Positions 20,446-29,430 of a stretch of DNA of 39,986 nucleotides are shown here, piece after piece. The position numbers and the translations under genes were made by a program. Source of the stretch: Physocladia obscura (Eukaryota; Chytridiomycota; Chytridiomycetes; Chytridiales; Chytriomycetaceae); the NCBI GenBank assembly GCA_027596945.1, contig JADGJH010000030.1:1-39986 (forward strand), written 5' to 3'. Within the stretch, counting starts at the first letter, position 1; every line of letters begins with the position of its first letter. The notes under the pieces are model-generated. The model saw only the letters and a program-made list of their open reading frames with translations. It was not told where the DNA came from and did not search any database.

Positions 20446-23299
20446 ATGGACACCGAGTGAGTCCCGTGCCTCCCACCCTCCCGGCTTGCCAGCCCTGTCT
20501 CCCATGAACAAAGTAGACAGTGGCAATGAAGCGGGCCATCGTATTGCTATCGGAATCACTACTAACATCACACTCATTGCCAAAGACTCATCAAGAAAAT
20601 CAACAAGCTGCAGGACGCTTTCGCGTCAGTCTCCGTCAATAACCCAATCGACCTGCCGCAGATTGTCGTGATCGGCTCTCAGAGTAGTGGCAAATCTTCT
20701 GTTCTCGAAAATATCGTTGGCAAAGACTTTCTTCCAAGAGGCAATTACATACACGTCATACCTGCCTGAAGCTAATAAACCAAACTTACTTTTTACTTTA
20801 CCCCCTGCAGGCTCCGGCATTGTAACACGGCGTCCGCTCGTATTGCAGCTCATCAACAGGCCAAACTCTCGGGGCGAAGTCGGTGGCGTTGCCCTTCCAG
20901 AAGGCCAACAAAACATAGAACAACGTCAATCAGTCTCAAGTTCAAATCCCAATGAAATCGAAGAATGGGGAGAATTTCTTCATCTGTAAATATTTCTGTG
21001 CCTCCGCTCTATCATTTCATCACCCCTTTTTTAACATTATCCACAGACCAGGCCAAAAATTTACAGACTTTTCAAAAATCCGTCAAGAAATTGAACGCGA
21101 AACTGAATCCAAAGTCGGCAAAAACGCTGGCATCTCCCCGCAACCAATAAACCTTCGCATCTACAGCCCCAATGTCCTAACCCTCACTATGGTTGATCTG
21201 CCTGGCCTCACCCGCGTTCCCGTCGGCGACCAACCTAAAGACATTGAAAAACTCATCCGCGACATGATCATGAAGTACATTACCAAGTCGAACGCTATCA
21301 TCCTTGCTGTCACGGCTGCGAACACTGATCTTGCAAACAGCGATGGCTTGAAGATGGCGAGGGATGTTGATCCTGACGGGTTTCGTACAATTGGTGTTTT
21401 GACCAAGATTGATTTGATGGATCAGGGCACGGATGTTGTTGATATTTTGGCTGGGAGGGTTATTGCTTTGAAATTAGGTGAGGAGCGAAATCAAGCAAAA
21501 GATTAAGCGAAGTGGGTAGCTTTTAAAGAAGGAGCAAGTATTTGACGAGACGATGTGTGTAGCGAGTATCTTCTTAACAAACCAGAGCATTGCGTCAGCG
21601 AGATAGAGAAAAGAAAAGGACTCATCAAAAATATATATAGGTTACGTCCCAGTGGTGAACCGCGGACAACGCGATATCGATAACAAGAAAAAAATTTCCG
21701 CTGCGCTTGAAGCCGAAAAGAATTTCTTTGAAAACCATTCGTCATACAGAAGTAGAGCACAATTTTGCGGAACTCCATTCCTGGCGCGCAAACTCAGTAC
21801 GGTTGGTTACAATATAAAAATATTACAAATAATTCGTTGCCACTGAAAAAATAAAAAATAAAAAATGACTGAACAAACTAGATTCTTCTTCACCACATCA
21901 AAAACACTCTTCCAGACATCAAAGCGCGAATTTCTCAGCATCTTCAAAAGTATGAACAGGAACTTGAACAACTTGGAGACCCTCTCGGGGACGACGATTC
22001 AAATAATGTATTTGCCACTTCTCGTTTTAATATGTTTCGTTGACGTTTTATTTTTATCGGCGTAGATGAACGCAATCCTTAACATTATTACCGAATTCAC
22101 GTCCGAATTTCGAACTGCGATTGATGGAACTTCTAGTGATATTGCTACTGACGAATTAAGCGGCGGTGCACGTATCAGTTTTGTGTTTCACGAAATTTTT
22201 ACAGGCGCGATTCGCACAATGGATCCATTTGCAGACAATCTGATCAAAGACGGAGATATCAGAATAATTTTGTATAATTCATCAGTGAGTTTTTTTGTTT
22301 GTTTTTTCGATCCTTGAAAAAAAATTCTTATTTTCTTTCAGGGATCATCGCCAGCCCTCTTTGTCAACACGCAAGCATTTGAAATTCTCGTGAAGCAGCA
22401 AATTAAACGCCTGGAAGAACCGAGCCTAAAATGCGTGACGCTCGTGTACGACGAGCTAGTGCGGATTCTGAACAAAATTTTACAGAGACCTGTGTTTAAG
22501 CGGTTCCCAACGTTACGCGAACGCTTTTATAATGTAGTTATCGGGTTTTTCAAAAAGAGTCTTGTTCCTACGAATAAGCTTGTTTCTGATTTTGTCGCGT
22601 AAGTTTCTATTTTTTTTCTTTTTTTCTTGTGCTGACTCTCTTCGTTCAAAGAATGGAGTCGAATTACATCAACACGGGGCACCCAGATTTTATCTTAGGC
22701 CACAAGGCTGCCGGGATTGCGCAAGAGCGCATTGCGGCACGTAACGCGCCGTTAATTAACCAACTGTTGCCGCCGGGGCAGCAAAAAACGGGACAACAGC
22801 CGCTTCCGCCGCCGAGAGACCCGCAACTGGACCTTATCAATCAAGGGCGCGATGAAAAAGGATTCTTTGGTGGGATTTTCAGTGCAAAAAAACCGACCGG
22901 CGGTAAACCCGGAGTTTTGGAGAGCGTAAGTAGAATATTTCAGTGATCGAATACAAATTTAATAAATAATTATCAAAGCCACCGCAAGTTCTGAAAGCAA
23001 GTGCCGCAAACATGTCTGAACGCGAATCACTCGAAACCGAAACGATAAAAATTCTGATCACATCGTACTACAATATTGTGAAGCGGACGGTTGCAGACGT
23101 GGTGCCAAAATCTATCATGCTGAATCTGGTTGTGCGGGCCAAAGATGACCTGCAACGTGAACTGCTCGCAGAGTTGTACAAGAAGGAAGTGTTTGAGGAC
23201 GGACTAAAAGAAAGTGATGTGACTGTTGAGAGGCGGAAGGAGTGTAAGAAAATGATCTCGGCTTTGCAGAAAAGTGATGAAATTATTGCATCTGTTTGA
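20446..23299 (+). CDS. VPS1: Dynamin-family GTPase Vps1
   Basis: Vps1 is a classical dynamin-related GTPase for Golgi-endosome-vacuole sorting and peroxisome fission. Ten exons: 20446-20456, 20586-20740, 20811-20985, 21047-21477, 21641-21801, 21882-22007, 22066-22284, 22342-22598, 22652-22925 and 22979-23299, 709 aa (yeast 704). The first exon encodes only MDT plus two bases. Motifs: G1 GSQSSGKS (34-41), switch [10 protein letters not shown]3 DLPG in [17 protein letters not shown]4 [11 protein letters not shown]. The stalk reads [18 protein letters not shown] Pro/Gln/Gly-rich insert comes before the GED ([20 protein letters not shown]). No PH or transmembrane segment is seen. Intron 2 (20741-20810) begins with GC (ag/gcaatt); conservation of [12 protein letters not shown] demands it. 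Confidence 0.95.
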
Positions 23300-23423
23300 T
23301 TTCCTTTTTTTCGACTTTTCTTTGGGGTTGGTTACTGAGAGGGACGAGTTTTTCAGTTTTTTTTCTTTGATTTTTGAACCAGTTTTTTCAAATCTTGTCA
23401 TTTCAATTCAAGAAAACGCGTTG

Positions 23424-24585
23424 ATGACAAATCCACTCCAGTCAGCGGCATCGGCAAACTCAGGCGCACCGGAACACCAAGATCCATTAGAGCTGCCCCG
23501 TAATGCCAAAATCGTGTCGCTGCTAATGCATGCGCTAGATGTACCTGATTACGAGCCAGCCGTACTTCCGCAACTACTCGAGTTTATGCACAGTACGAAA
23601 AAAATAATAAATTCACGAATATTGTCCCTTGATTGGTGCGATAAAAAAAAACAAAAAAAAACAACAGGATATGTGATTGACGTTGTGAATGATGCACAAC
23701 TGTTTGCGGAACATGCGGGGAAGACGGATGTGGATGCTGATGATGTCAGGTTGGCTGTTGAAGGAAAACTGTCACATTCGTTCACGGGGGTTCCATCGAA
23801 AGAAGTATGTGTATAATAACTCTGACTGTTACACAAAAAACATGTATATTTAAAAAAGATGTTCTGGTTGTTTTTCTATTATTTTTTTCATAGGTTCTTT
23901 CTGGAATCGCAGAAGTCAAAAACTCTGCCCCGTTGCCGTTTGTTTCTGAAAAATTGGGGCTGAGGTTACCGCCGGAACGGAATTCGTTAACGGGCTTGAA
24001 TTTCCAAATTATTCCGAAAGTTTGTCTTTTTTTTTCGCATTACAATTATCTATGACTGAGTTACGTTAATAACTACGAATTTTTTTTGCTTGCTTATAGA
24101 AACCAGTAATCATATCTGAAAGTAAAAACACTCAAATCCCAGCGACGGCGCCGCCATCCGCCGCGGCACCACTGGCAGCAGCAAACCCATCAAATTTACA
24201 ACAGGCGCCGTCGCAATCCGGCCAACAGCAATTCCAATTCCAGCAACAATTTCAGCCGCAACAGATTCCAATGATTTCGTCCGGGTTTCCTGCACCCCCG
24301 CCATTCATGTTTGGCGGCATGGGCGCCGCAGCGATTAATCCTGGAGGAAACTCATTTCAAATGCAGATGCTACAGATGCAAATGAATATGCAGATGGGTG
24401 GCATGCAACAACAGCAGCAGCAACAGCAGATGAACGCGGGGAATGGCGGGGTGGATGATTTATTGAGTATGTTGTCGATGCCTTTGCAGAATCAGAGTAT
24501 TGCTGGTGGTGGTGGATCTTCTTCTTTGGTGGCTGGGCAGATAGGGTCTGGTCAAATGGATGAGGACGATGATTATGACGAATGA
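23424..24585 (+). CDS. TAF9: TAF9, histone-fold subunit of TFIID and SAGA
   Basis: TAF9 pairs with TAF6 in TFIID and SAGA through an H3-like histone fold. Four exons: 23424-23592, 23668-23804, 23894-24019 and 24100-24585, 305 aa. Histone fold: PRNAKIVSLLMHALDVPDYE, LLEFMHRYVIDVVNDAQLF and KTDVDADDVRLAVEGK, followed by the TAF9-specific APLPFVSEKLGLRLPPER and NSLTGLNFQI. The C-terminal third is low-complexity, rich in Gln, Met and Pro (QMQMLQMQMNMQMGGMQQQ), ending in an acidic DEDDDYDE. Residues RYV are built across intron 1. The ATG at 23424 precedes the conserved region; upstream frame is open to 23274, but that part encodes Phe-rich sequence typical of non-coding T-rich DNA. Confidence 0.94.
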
Positions 24586-24638
24586 TAGAAAAAATTCAGC
24601 AGAAAATTTTATTGACTTTGTCCGAAAAAAAAAAAGAT

Positions 24639-25352
24639 TTAAGGTACAGAGACAAAGACTGCGTTGCGCTTTGATTCTAGCTCGGCAAACTTGTCTGCAA
24701 TAGACTCAGGGCTCAAAGTCGCTGTTTTAGCAGCGTCGAAGGAAGTTCCTTTCACAATCTCAAGCACAGTCACCTCTCCAGCAAAAACGCCTTTCCCCTT
24801 CAAAGCAAAATGCAAAATGTGCACCGCCTTGCGTTGGGCCGCTTTACCAATCGCCAGCGTGCCCGCATTCCAATCAACAGCGAGCTGCGCAGATTCATCG
24901 CTCTCAAGAGAAAGTCGGCCGCCCGTTACGAGAACCGCGCCGTTGTTTGCAGCAAGATCATCGACAATCTTCTGGACAGCAAGAACAAGCGACGTAACCT
25001 TCGAGGCAATATCGTTGCCGAACGTTTCCACGGTCAAGTCAAAGATGCCCTTTGCGTTGCCTCCCGGATTCCAGAACAGGATACCGATGGTGCCGGCGAG
25101 GTTCTCGCGGACGGTCGCTAGAACAGTCTGCACGGCGGGCGGATCGGCGAGATCGACGGCGAAGCCCTTGGCAGTGATATTGTAAGTGGCTACTAGCTCG
25201 GCGGCGGCGGTGTCCAGCTTGGTTTGCGTGCGCGAAAGAAGAGCGATCTTGGTGTATCCCAGCGACGCGAATTTCCTTGCCACGGATGCCGAAATCCCCG
25301 GCCCGTACCCGGCAATCACTATAATGCTGTTGGTATTTGCTGTTGGCGCCAT
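24639..25352 (-). CDS. SDR-fold (Rossmann) protein lacking the usual catalytic Ser and Tyr
   Basis: A single uninterrupted frame of 237 aa. The N terminus has the nucleotide-binding motif GYGPGISASVARKF (residues 15-28), then a beta-strand ending LLSRT and the acidic DLAD at 68-70, so the fold is a short-chain dehydrogenase/reductase. In the active site the usual NNAG is WNPGG (95-99). The catalytic Ser position after VLVT is Gly (144-145). The YxxxK motif is LAIGK, with Lys170 kept and Tyr replaced by Leu166. GKAAQRKAVHIL follows, as in SDR helix F. Either a divergent enzyme or a binding protein; the substrate cannot be predicted. It converges with TAF9 (53 bp between stops) and diverges from RPS8. 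Intronless, unlike most neighbours. Confidence 0.85.
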   Translation of the reverse strand: MAPTANTNSIIVIAGYGPGISASVARKFASLGYTKIALLSRTQTKLDTAAAELVATYNITAKGFAVDLADPPAVQTVLATVRENLAGTIGILFWNPGGNAKGIFDLTVETFGNDIASKVTSLVLAVQKIVDDLAANNGAVLVTGGRLSLESDESAQLAVDWNAGTLAIGKAAQRKAVHILHFALKGKGVFAGEVTVLEIVKGTSFDAAKTATLSPESIADKFAELESKRNAVFVSVP

Positions 25353-25957
25353 TTTTGATGATCAATTGCGAGTTCGCGTTTTCGCTTTCATGGATTTCAA
25401 ATGGTTCATTAATTCCACTTGTCACAAACTTTGTCTCACAAATTATAGGAATTTAAAATTGAAATATATGTATAATTCCATTTAAATCCATCAAAAGCTT
25501 TTTCAAGTTTCAACCAAAATGCTTTGACCCGAGTTATTGAAATCGAAAAAATCCAGAGAAAATAAAAATTAATATGATAAGGACAGTTCATATTATTTTA
25601 TGTGTTTAATAATATTATTGAAAAAGCTGAATTGCTAAATTTTTTGGGTAGGTAGCGAAAAATCAAAATCAAATCATTCAAATTCTTATGTTTTTAACCT
25701 TCCTGCACAACTTTTTATAAAGACTATCCTGCATTTGTCCATCAATTCTATCGGCTTCTCACAAAAGCTTGACAACAGTAAAACCACGCAAGCTCTTAAA
25801 TAAAGTGCGAGTGGCGGCAAATAATCAACCACCCAAACTTGATCGAATTTTATCTGGATAATACAGTCAGTGATGAACAGATATGATTTACTTTATATTG
25901 CCGGTTGTACGAAAATCAAAGGTCGATCAAAATTTTTGTTTTGCTCCTCCTTTCAGA
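25353..25957. promoter_or_regulatory. Divergent 5' region of the SDR gene and RPS8
   Basis: About 600 bp of A+T-rich DNA between two divergently transcribed genes, without coding features. Next to the RPS8 start is a pyrimidine tract (tttgctcctcctttcag at 25939-25955). It could be a ribosomal-protein initiator-type tract at the transcription start, or a splice acceptor of a 5' UTR intron. No tRNA or other RNA gene is seen. Confidence 0.4.
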
Positions 25958-27056
25958 ATGGTGAGAAATGAGTGCCGTACACTTTTTTACTGGCCCATCC
26001 CATCCCCACCGCTATATTCATCGTCATCGTCATCACCTAAAACTGTCGCTACTGTCTTTCTCTGACTATTTCTATTACGTTCTATCGGTCTTTGTTATAC
26101 GGGGTTTTGGAAGTTCGGAAGTTACGGATGCATGATAAAAAGCGACTATGATGCATCTCGGTCCTCAAAATTTATCAATTAGACGCTCTGAATCGATTTA
26201 TGGCGCATGTTGTCGTTGTGTTAGCTACATCGGCCAGAATTGCACCCGAAAATCTAAATACAGTTGCCGAAACGAAAAAAGAATGATACTCGAACAACAC
26301 CGCATCACTCACCGCCACTCTAATATATGCATTCATTAAATAATCTATCTCACGCTGTATATATTCTATAATATAGGGTATCAGTAGAGACTCCAGACAC
26401 AAGCGTAACGCAACCGGTGCCAAGCGTGCCCACTACCGCAAGAAGAGAAAGTTTGAGTTAGGTCGTCAGGCTGCCAACACCAAAATTGGTGCCAAACGTA
26501 TTCACGCCGTAAGAGTTCGTGGAGGAAGCACTAAGTTTCGTGCTCTTCGTCTTGACTCTGGTAAAAGCAGTTTAACTGAAATGATGATTGCTTTTTCAAG
26601 AATTTAACAATTAAAACAGGTAATTTCGCATGGGGATCTGAACACGCCACTCGCAAATGCCGTATTATTGCCGTCAAATACAATTCCACCAACAATGAAC
26701 TTGTGCGTACCAACACTCTCGTGAAAGGATGCATTGTCGAAATCGACGCGACACCATTCCGTCAATGGTTTGAATCTCACTATGCTCTCCCATTGGGCCG
26801 CCGTGGAAAAAAACCCCACGAAGGACACGAAGAGGGTCTCAACAAGCCGCGCTCGAACCACGTTGAGCGCAAAGTTGCGGAACGTAAAGAAGGATTCAAG
26901 GTTGAGCAAGCGCTCGACGACCAATTTGTTACTGGACGTGTGCTTGCACGTGTGACATCGCGTCCTGGACAGGCTGGCCGTTGTGATGGATACATTCTTG
27001 AAGGAAAGGAATTGGATTTCTACAGCAGAAAGATTCGTTCGAAGGGAAAGCACTAA
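25958..27056 (+). CDS. RPS8: 40S ribosomal protein S8 (eS8)
   Basis: A component of the small ribosomal subunit. Exons: 25958-25960 (the ATG alone, followed by gtgaga), 26377-26560 and 26620-27056, giving 207 aa, the usual eS8 length. Conserved pieces: [105 protein letters not shown] and [12 protein letters not shown]. The initiator-only first exon is forced: no ATG immediately precedes GISRD in frame, and atg/gtgaga is a good donor. Intron 1 is 416 nt, several times longer than others in the window; intron 2 is 59 nt. Confidence 0.95.
26121..26200 (+). ncRNA. Possible intron-encoded snoRNA in RPS8 intron 1 (weak)
   Basis: Inside the long first intron lies a C-box-like ATGATGC (26148-26154; consensus RUGAUGA) and a D-box CTGA (26188-26191) about 33 nt later, with a short cga/tcg pairing outside. 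The same segment contains a 7-bp hairpin (GATGCAT 26127-26133 with ATGCATC 26151-26157), which competes with the C/D reading. RPS8 introns carry snoRNAs in animals, so the position is suggestive, but I could not match a guide to rRNA. Low confidence. Confidence 0.18.
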
Positions 27057-27477
27057 AAGCAAAAAAAATTGGAGAAAAAAGGATTCTTTTTTTCTTTTTA
27101 TTCAATATTATATGCTCATCTCTCTTTCTGTTTGTATTTCGGATTTGTGTGTCCAAACAAAGGTCCTGTACTGTTCAGTTTATTGCTTAAAATTAGTTCA
27201 TTGCCGCTGATTTTTTTTCAGAATGAAATTGAAATTGAAATGAGATTTATTTGAGCAAATTGCATTGTTTAGCGAACTGTATTAATTTTACTTGTATATA
27301 CCATCTATATAAGTGAGTGAATAATGTGAATATGTATGCCGTGTATTTGTTTTCGACTTAGAGTACATTTTTTGCTTCTGCCGTTAATGCTTGGTTTTTT
27401 TTGGACCCATAAAAAATTTCAAGAGGCGAGATTCCAAAAACCATACGAGAAAAAAAAAAACAAGAAGCTTACTAAGA
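27057..27477. other. Spacer between RPS8 and the disordered-protein gene
   Basis: About 420 bp of A+T-rich DNA holding the RPS8 3' end (T-rich tract at 27085-27105) and the upstream region of the next gene. No coding or RNA feature was recognised. The frame of the next gene remains open back to about 27391, but that part is a Lys/Phe-rich reading of A/T runs. Confidence 0.4.
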
Positions 27478-29175
27478 ATGGCGGGCCGAAGCAGCAAAAG
27501 CGTTACGAACTCAGCAGGAGTAATAGGATTAGCATTGGAGATTGAGCATCGTGGGCCGCCTGGCAGCGGAGGAATAGAGCGGATGAGCGAAGAGCTACAG
27601 ATCAGTCCGCAAACGTTTTTAGAACGTGATTCTCAAGATTATGTGGAAATTGACCATCGCGACCGAATGCAACGAATGAGCAGTTGGTCCAATAGCAGCC
27701 AGGGTAGCGGGAGAAACCTTTTTGGCGATGACGGGGACGGTGATACCAACAACAACAGCAGCTATAGTGACGGAGAAACGGGTGATTTTAGTTTTAACAT
27801 GAGCGAAGGAGAAAGTGAAGTCGGGCGGGAAGTGCTAACGCTGGATAGACTCACGAGTAGAGCATACGTAAACATCATGCGTCAGTATTTGGTCCCGGAT
27901 GGGGCCAACCTTGTCGCTACCGGTGCCAATATGAATGCTGCTGCAACTTTTGGTATTGCTGGTAGCAAAAGCAACGGTGGAGTTAGTGGTAGTGGCAAAG
28001 GCAATCTAGCGTTGCCGTCCTTAGCTCCAACGCAGCAAGGTGCAGCAATCTCTGCCAACCAACTAAACATGCAACTTCCGCAGCCTCCAATAGTCGCGCA
28101 GACACAGTCATTACCACAAAAATCCTACCAGCTCGGACAACAGTTTGGCCAAATGAACAATATACAACACCAAGCGCGAGTTCGCGCCGTTTCTCCTGCG
28201 CCGCAAATTGCACGTACCGCGCGTCTCGCGTCGCCCTTCAAGCAGCAGCAACAGCCAGCGTCACCAAATCCCCTGCCACCAACTTCCGCTTTAATAAGCA
28301 CAACCTCAGCCACCGCTGCCACCGCTGCCACAGCCGCCGCTGCTACTGTTGGCCCTCCTATCCGCCAGCGCTCTTCCACTGCTGCCAACATCAGTTCCAT
28401 GGCGCCCATCTCTGCCAGTCTTACTGCCACTACTATTCAGTTGGAAACAACTGAAAAGGACATGAAACCATCCTTCAAAAAGACAATTCGCCACATTACT
28501 TCAATCTTTGTAAACAACAATAACAACGGCAAACAGCAACAGGAAATGACATCTATGCTAGCATCGGCCGCAAGCAACGGTGGTGTGCCACCAGTCATAT
28601 ATTCGCCACCATCCGCTTCACCAACAAACCCGACCCCACCCCCAGGATCGTTTGCCCACCTGCGCCACGCCTCGTCTGCCTCCTCTGCAGCCTCTACCGC
28701 GGCTTCTGCTGAGCTCGCAATCCGTTCTCGGTTTCAAATCAAAGTAGCTGACGATGACGGGTCGTCGTCATTTACTGGCAACGGTGGGCCGTCAGAGTGG
28801 TTCCGCAAGTTCACGAAACGAAGCAACACGCCGCCGCCGATCGTTTTTAGCAATAATCGATTTAGGTCGGGAAGTGTCAAGTCGCGGTCGTCGATTAAAA
28901 GCAATGGGACGACGAAAAGCAACGCAACGGCAAAAACTTACACTGCGGGAGAGAATATTGGGCATTATTATGGAAATATTGGAGATGATGATTTTGCGCT
29001 GATGGTTCAATCGGAGATGCACCCTTTACCGCCTGGAGCAGCAGTGGTAGTTGGTGGTGGGAATTTGGGCTATAGTGGATATAGTAGTGTTCCAGGCACT
29101 AATTCTGGCACGTTGCCGGTGGGTGGGAGAAAAAATTTGAAACATTCGCAGTCGTTGCCTTCGGCAATTGCGTGA
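27478..29175 (+). CDS. Large intrinsically disordered protein, function unknown
   Basis: A single exon of 565 codons beginning at an ATG in a good context (aagaATGg, protein MAGRSSKS). The composition is low-complexity: Asp/Gly/Asn/Ser-rich near residues 75-125, Gln/Pro-rich in the middle, Ala/Thr runs (TSATAATAATAAAATV), poly-Asn, and Ser/Ala-rich near SASSAASTAASAELAI. More ordered patches are LTLDRLTSRAYVNIMRQYLV, KPSFKKTIRHITSIFV, PSEWFRKFTKRS and a C-terminal KNLKHSQSLPS. No catalytic or binding domain is recognised. Phospho-regulated scaffold or signalling proteins often look like this, but that is only analogy. It converges on the NACHT gene, 255 bp away. Confidence 0.72.
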   Translation: MAGRSSKSVTNSAGVIGLALEIEHRGPPGSGGIERMSEELQISPQTFLERDSQDYVEIDHRDRMQRMSSWSNSSQGSGRNLFGDDGDGDTNNNSSYSDGETGDFSFNMSEGESEVGREVLTLDRLTSRAYVNIMRQYLVPDGANLVATGANMNAAATFGIAGSKSNGGVSGSGKGNLALPSLAPTQQGAAISANQLNMQLPQPPIVAQTQSLPQKSYQLGQQFGQMNNIQHQARVRAVSPAPQIARTARLASPFKQQQQPASPNPLPPTSALISTTSATAATAATAAAATVGPPIRQRSSTAANISSMAPISASLTATTIQLETTEKDMKPSFKKTIRHITSIFVNNNNNGKQQQEMTSMLASAASNGGVPPVIYSPPSASPTNPTPPPGSFAHLRHASSASSAASTAASAELAIRSRFQIKVADDDGSSSFTGNGGPSEWFRKFTKRSNTPPPIVFSNNRFRSGSVKSRSSIKSNGTTKSNATAKTYTAGENIGHYYGNIGDDDFALMVQSEMHPLPPGAAVVVGGGNLGYSGYSSVPGTNSGTLPVGGRKNLKHSQSLPSAIA

Positions 29176-29430
29176 TTGCTCTTGTACTGCCCGCTTATAT
29201 TTTTTTTTTTCCTTTTTTTTTTCGTGAACTTCTGCTTCTTCTTTCTTCTTTGTCTGTCCCTGTGCTATATTTTTTTTCCCCTTTTTTTTTCTATCTCAAT
29301 ATACCTTCTCATTTCCTTCATAAAATTAAAAAAAAAAAAAGAAATACTCTGAAAACTTGTGATAGATTGATTGATTCAAAATTTGCATTTCTTCAAATCA
29401 ACTCAAAAACGCATACACTCAGACACAAAA
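29176..29430. terminator. Convergent T-rich 3' region
   Basis: The 255 bp between the stop codons of the disordered protein (+) and the NACHT protein (-) contain long T and A runs (29199-29222, 29265-29290, 29326-29340) and no gene. Both transcripts must end here. Confidence 0.4.

Noticed and set aside
20052..20453. Long minus frames opposite NACA
   Set aside because: Antisense of conserved, G+C-rich NAC alpha coding sequence.
20936..20950. tRNA-like TTCAAATCC (T-arm) motif
   Set aside because: It lies in a VPS1 exon and no matching acceptor, D or anticodon arms are present.
26020..26040. tcatcgtcatcgtcatcacc as a possible C box on the minus strand
   Set aside because: It is a simple trinucleotide-like run in RPS8 intron 1; no D box at the right distance on that strand.
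28125..28430. Minus open frame within the disordered-protein gene
   Set aside because: Ala/Val/Arg shadow of low-complexity codons on +; no motif.
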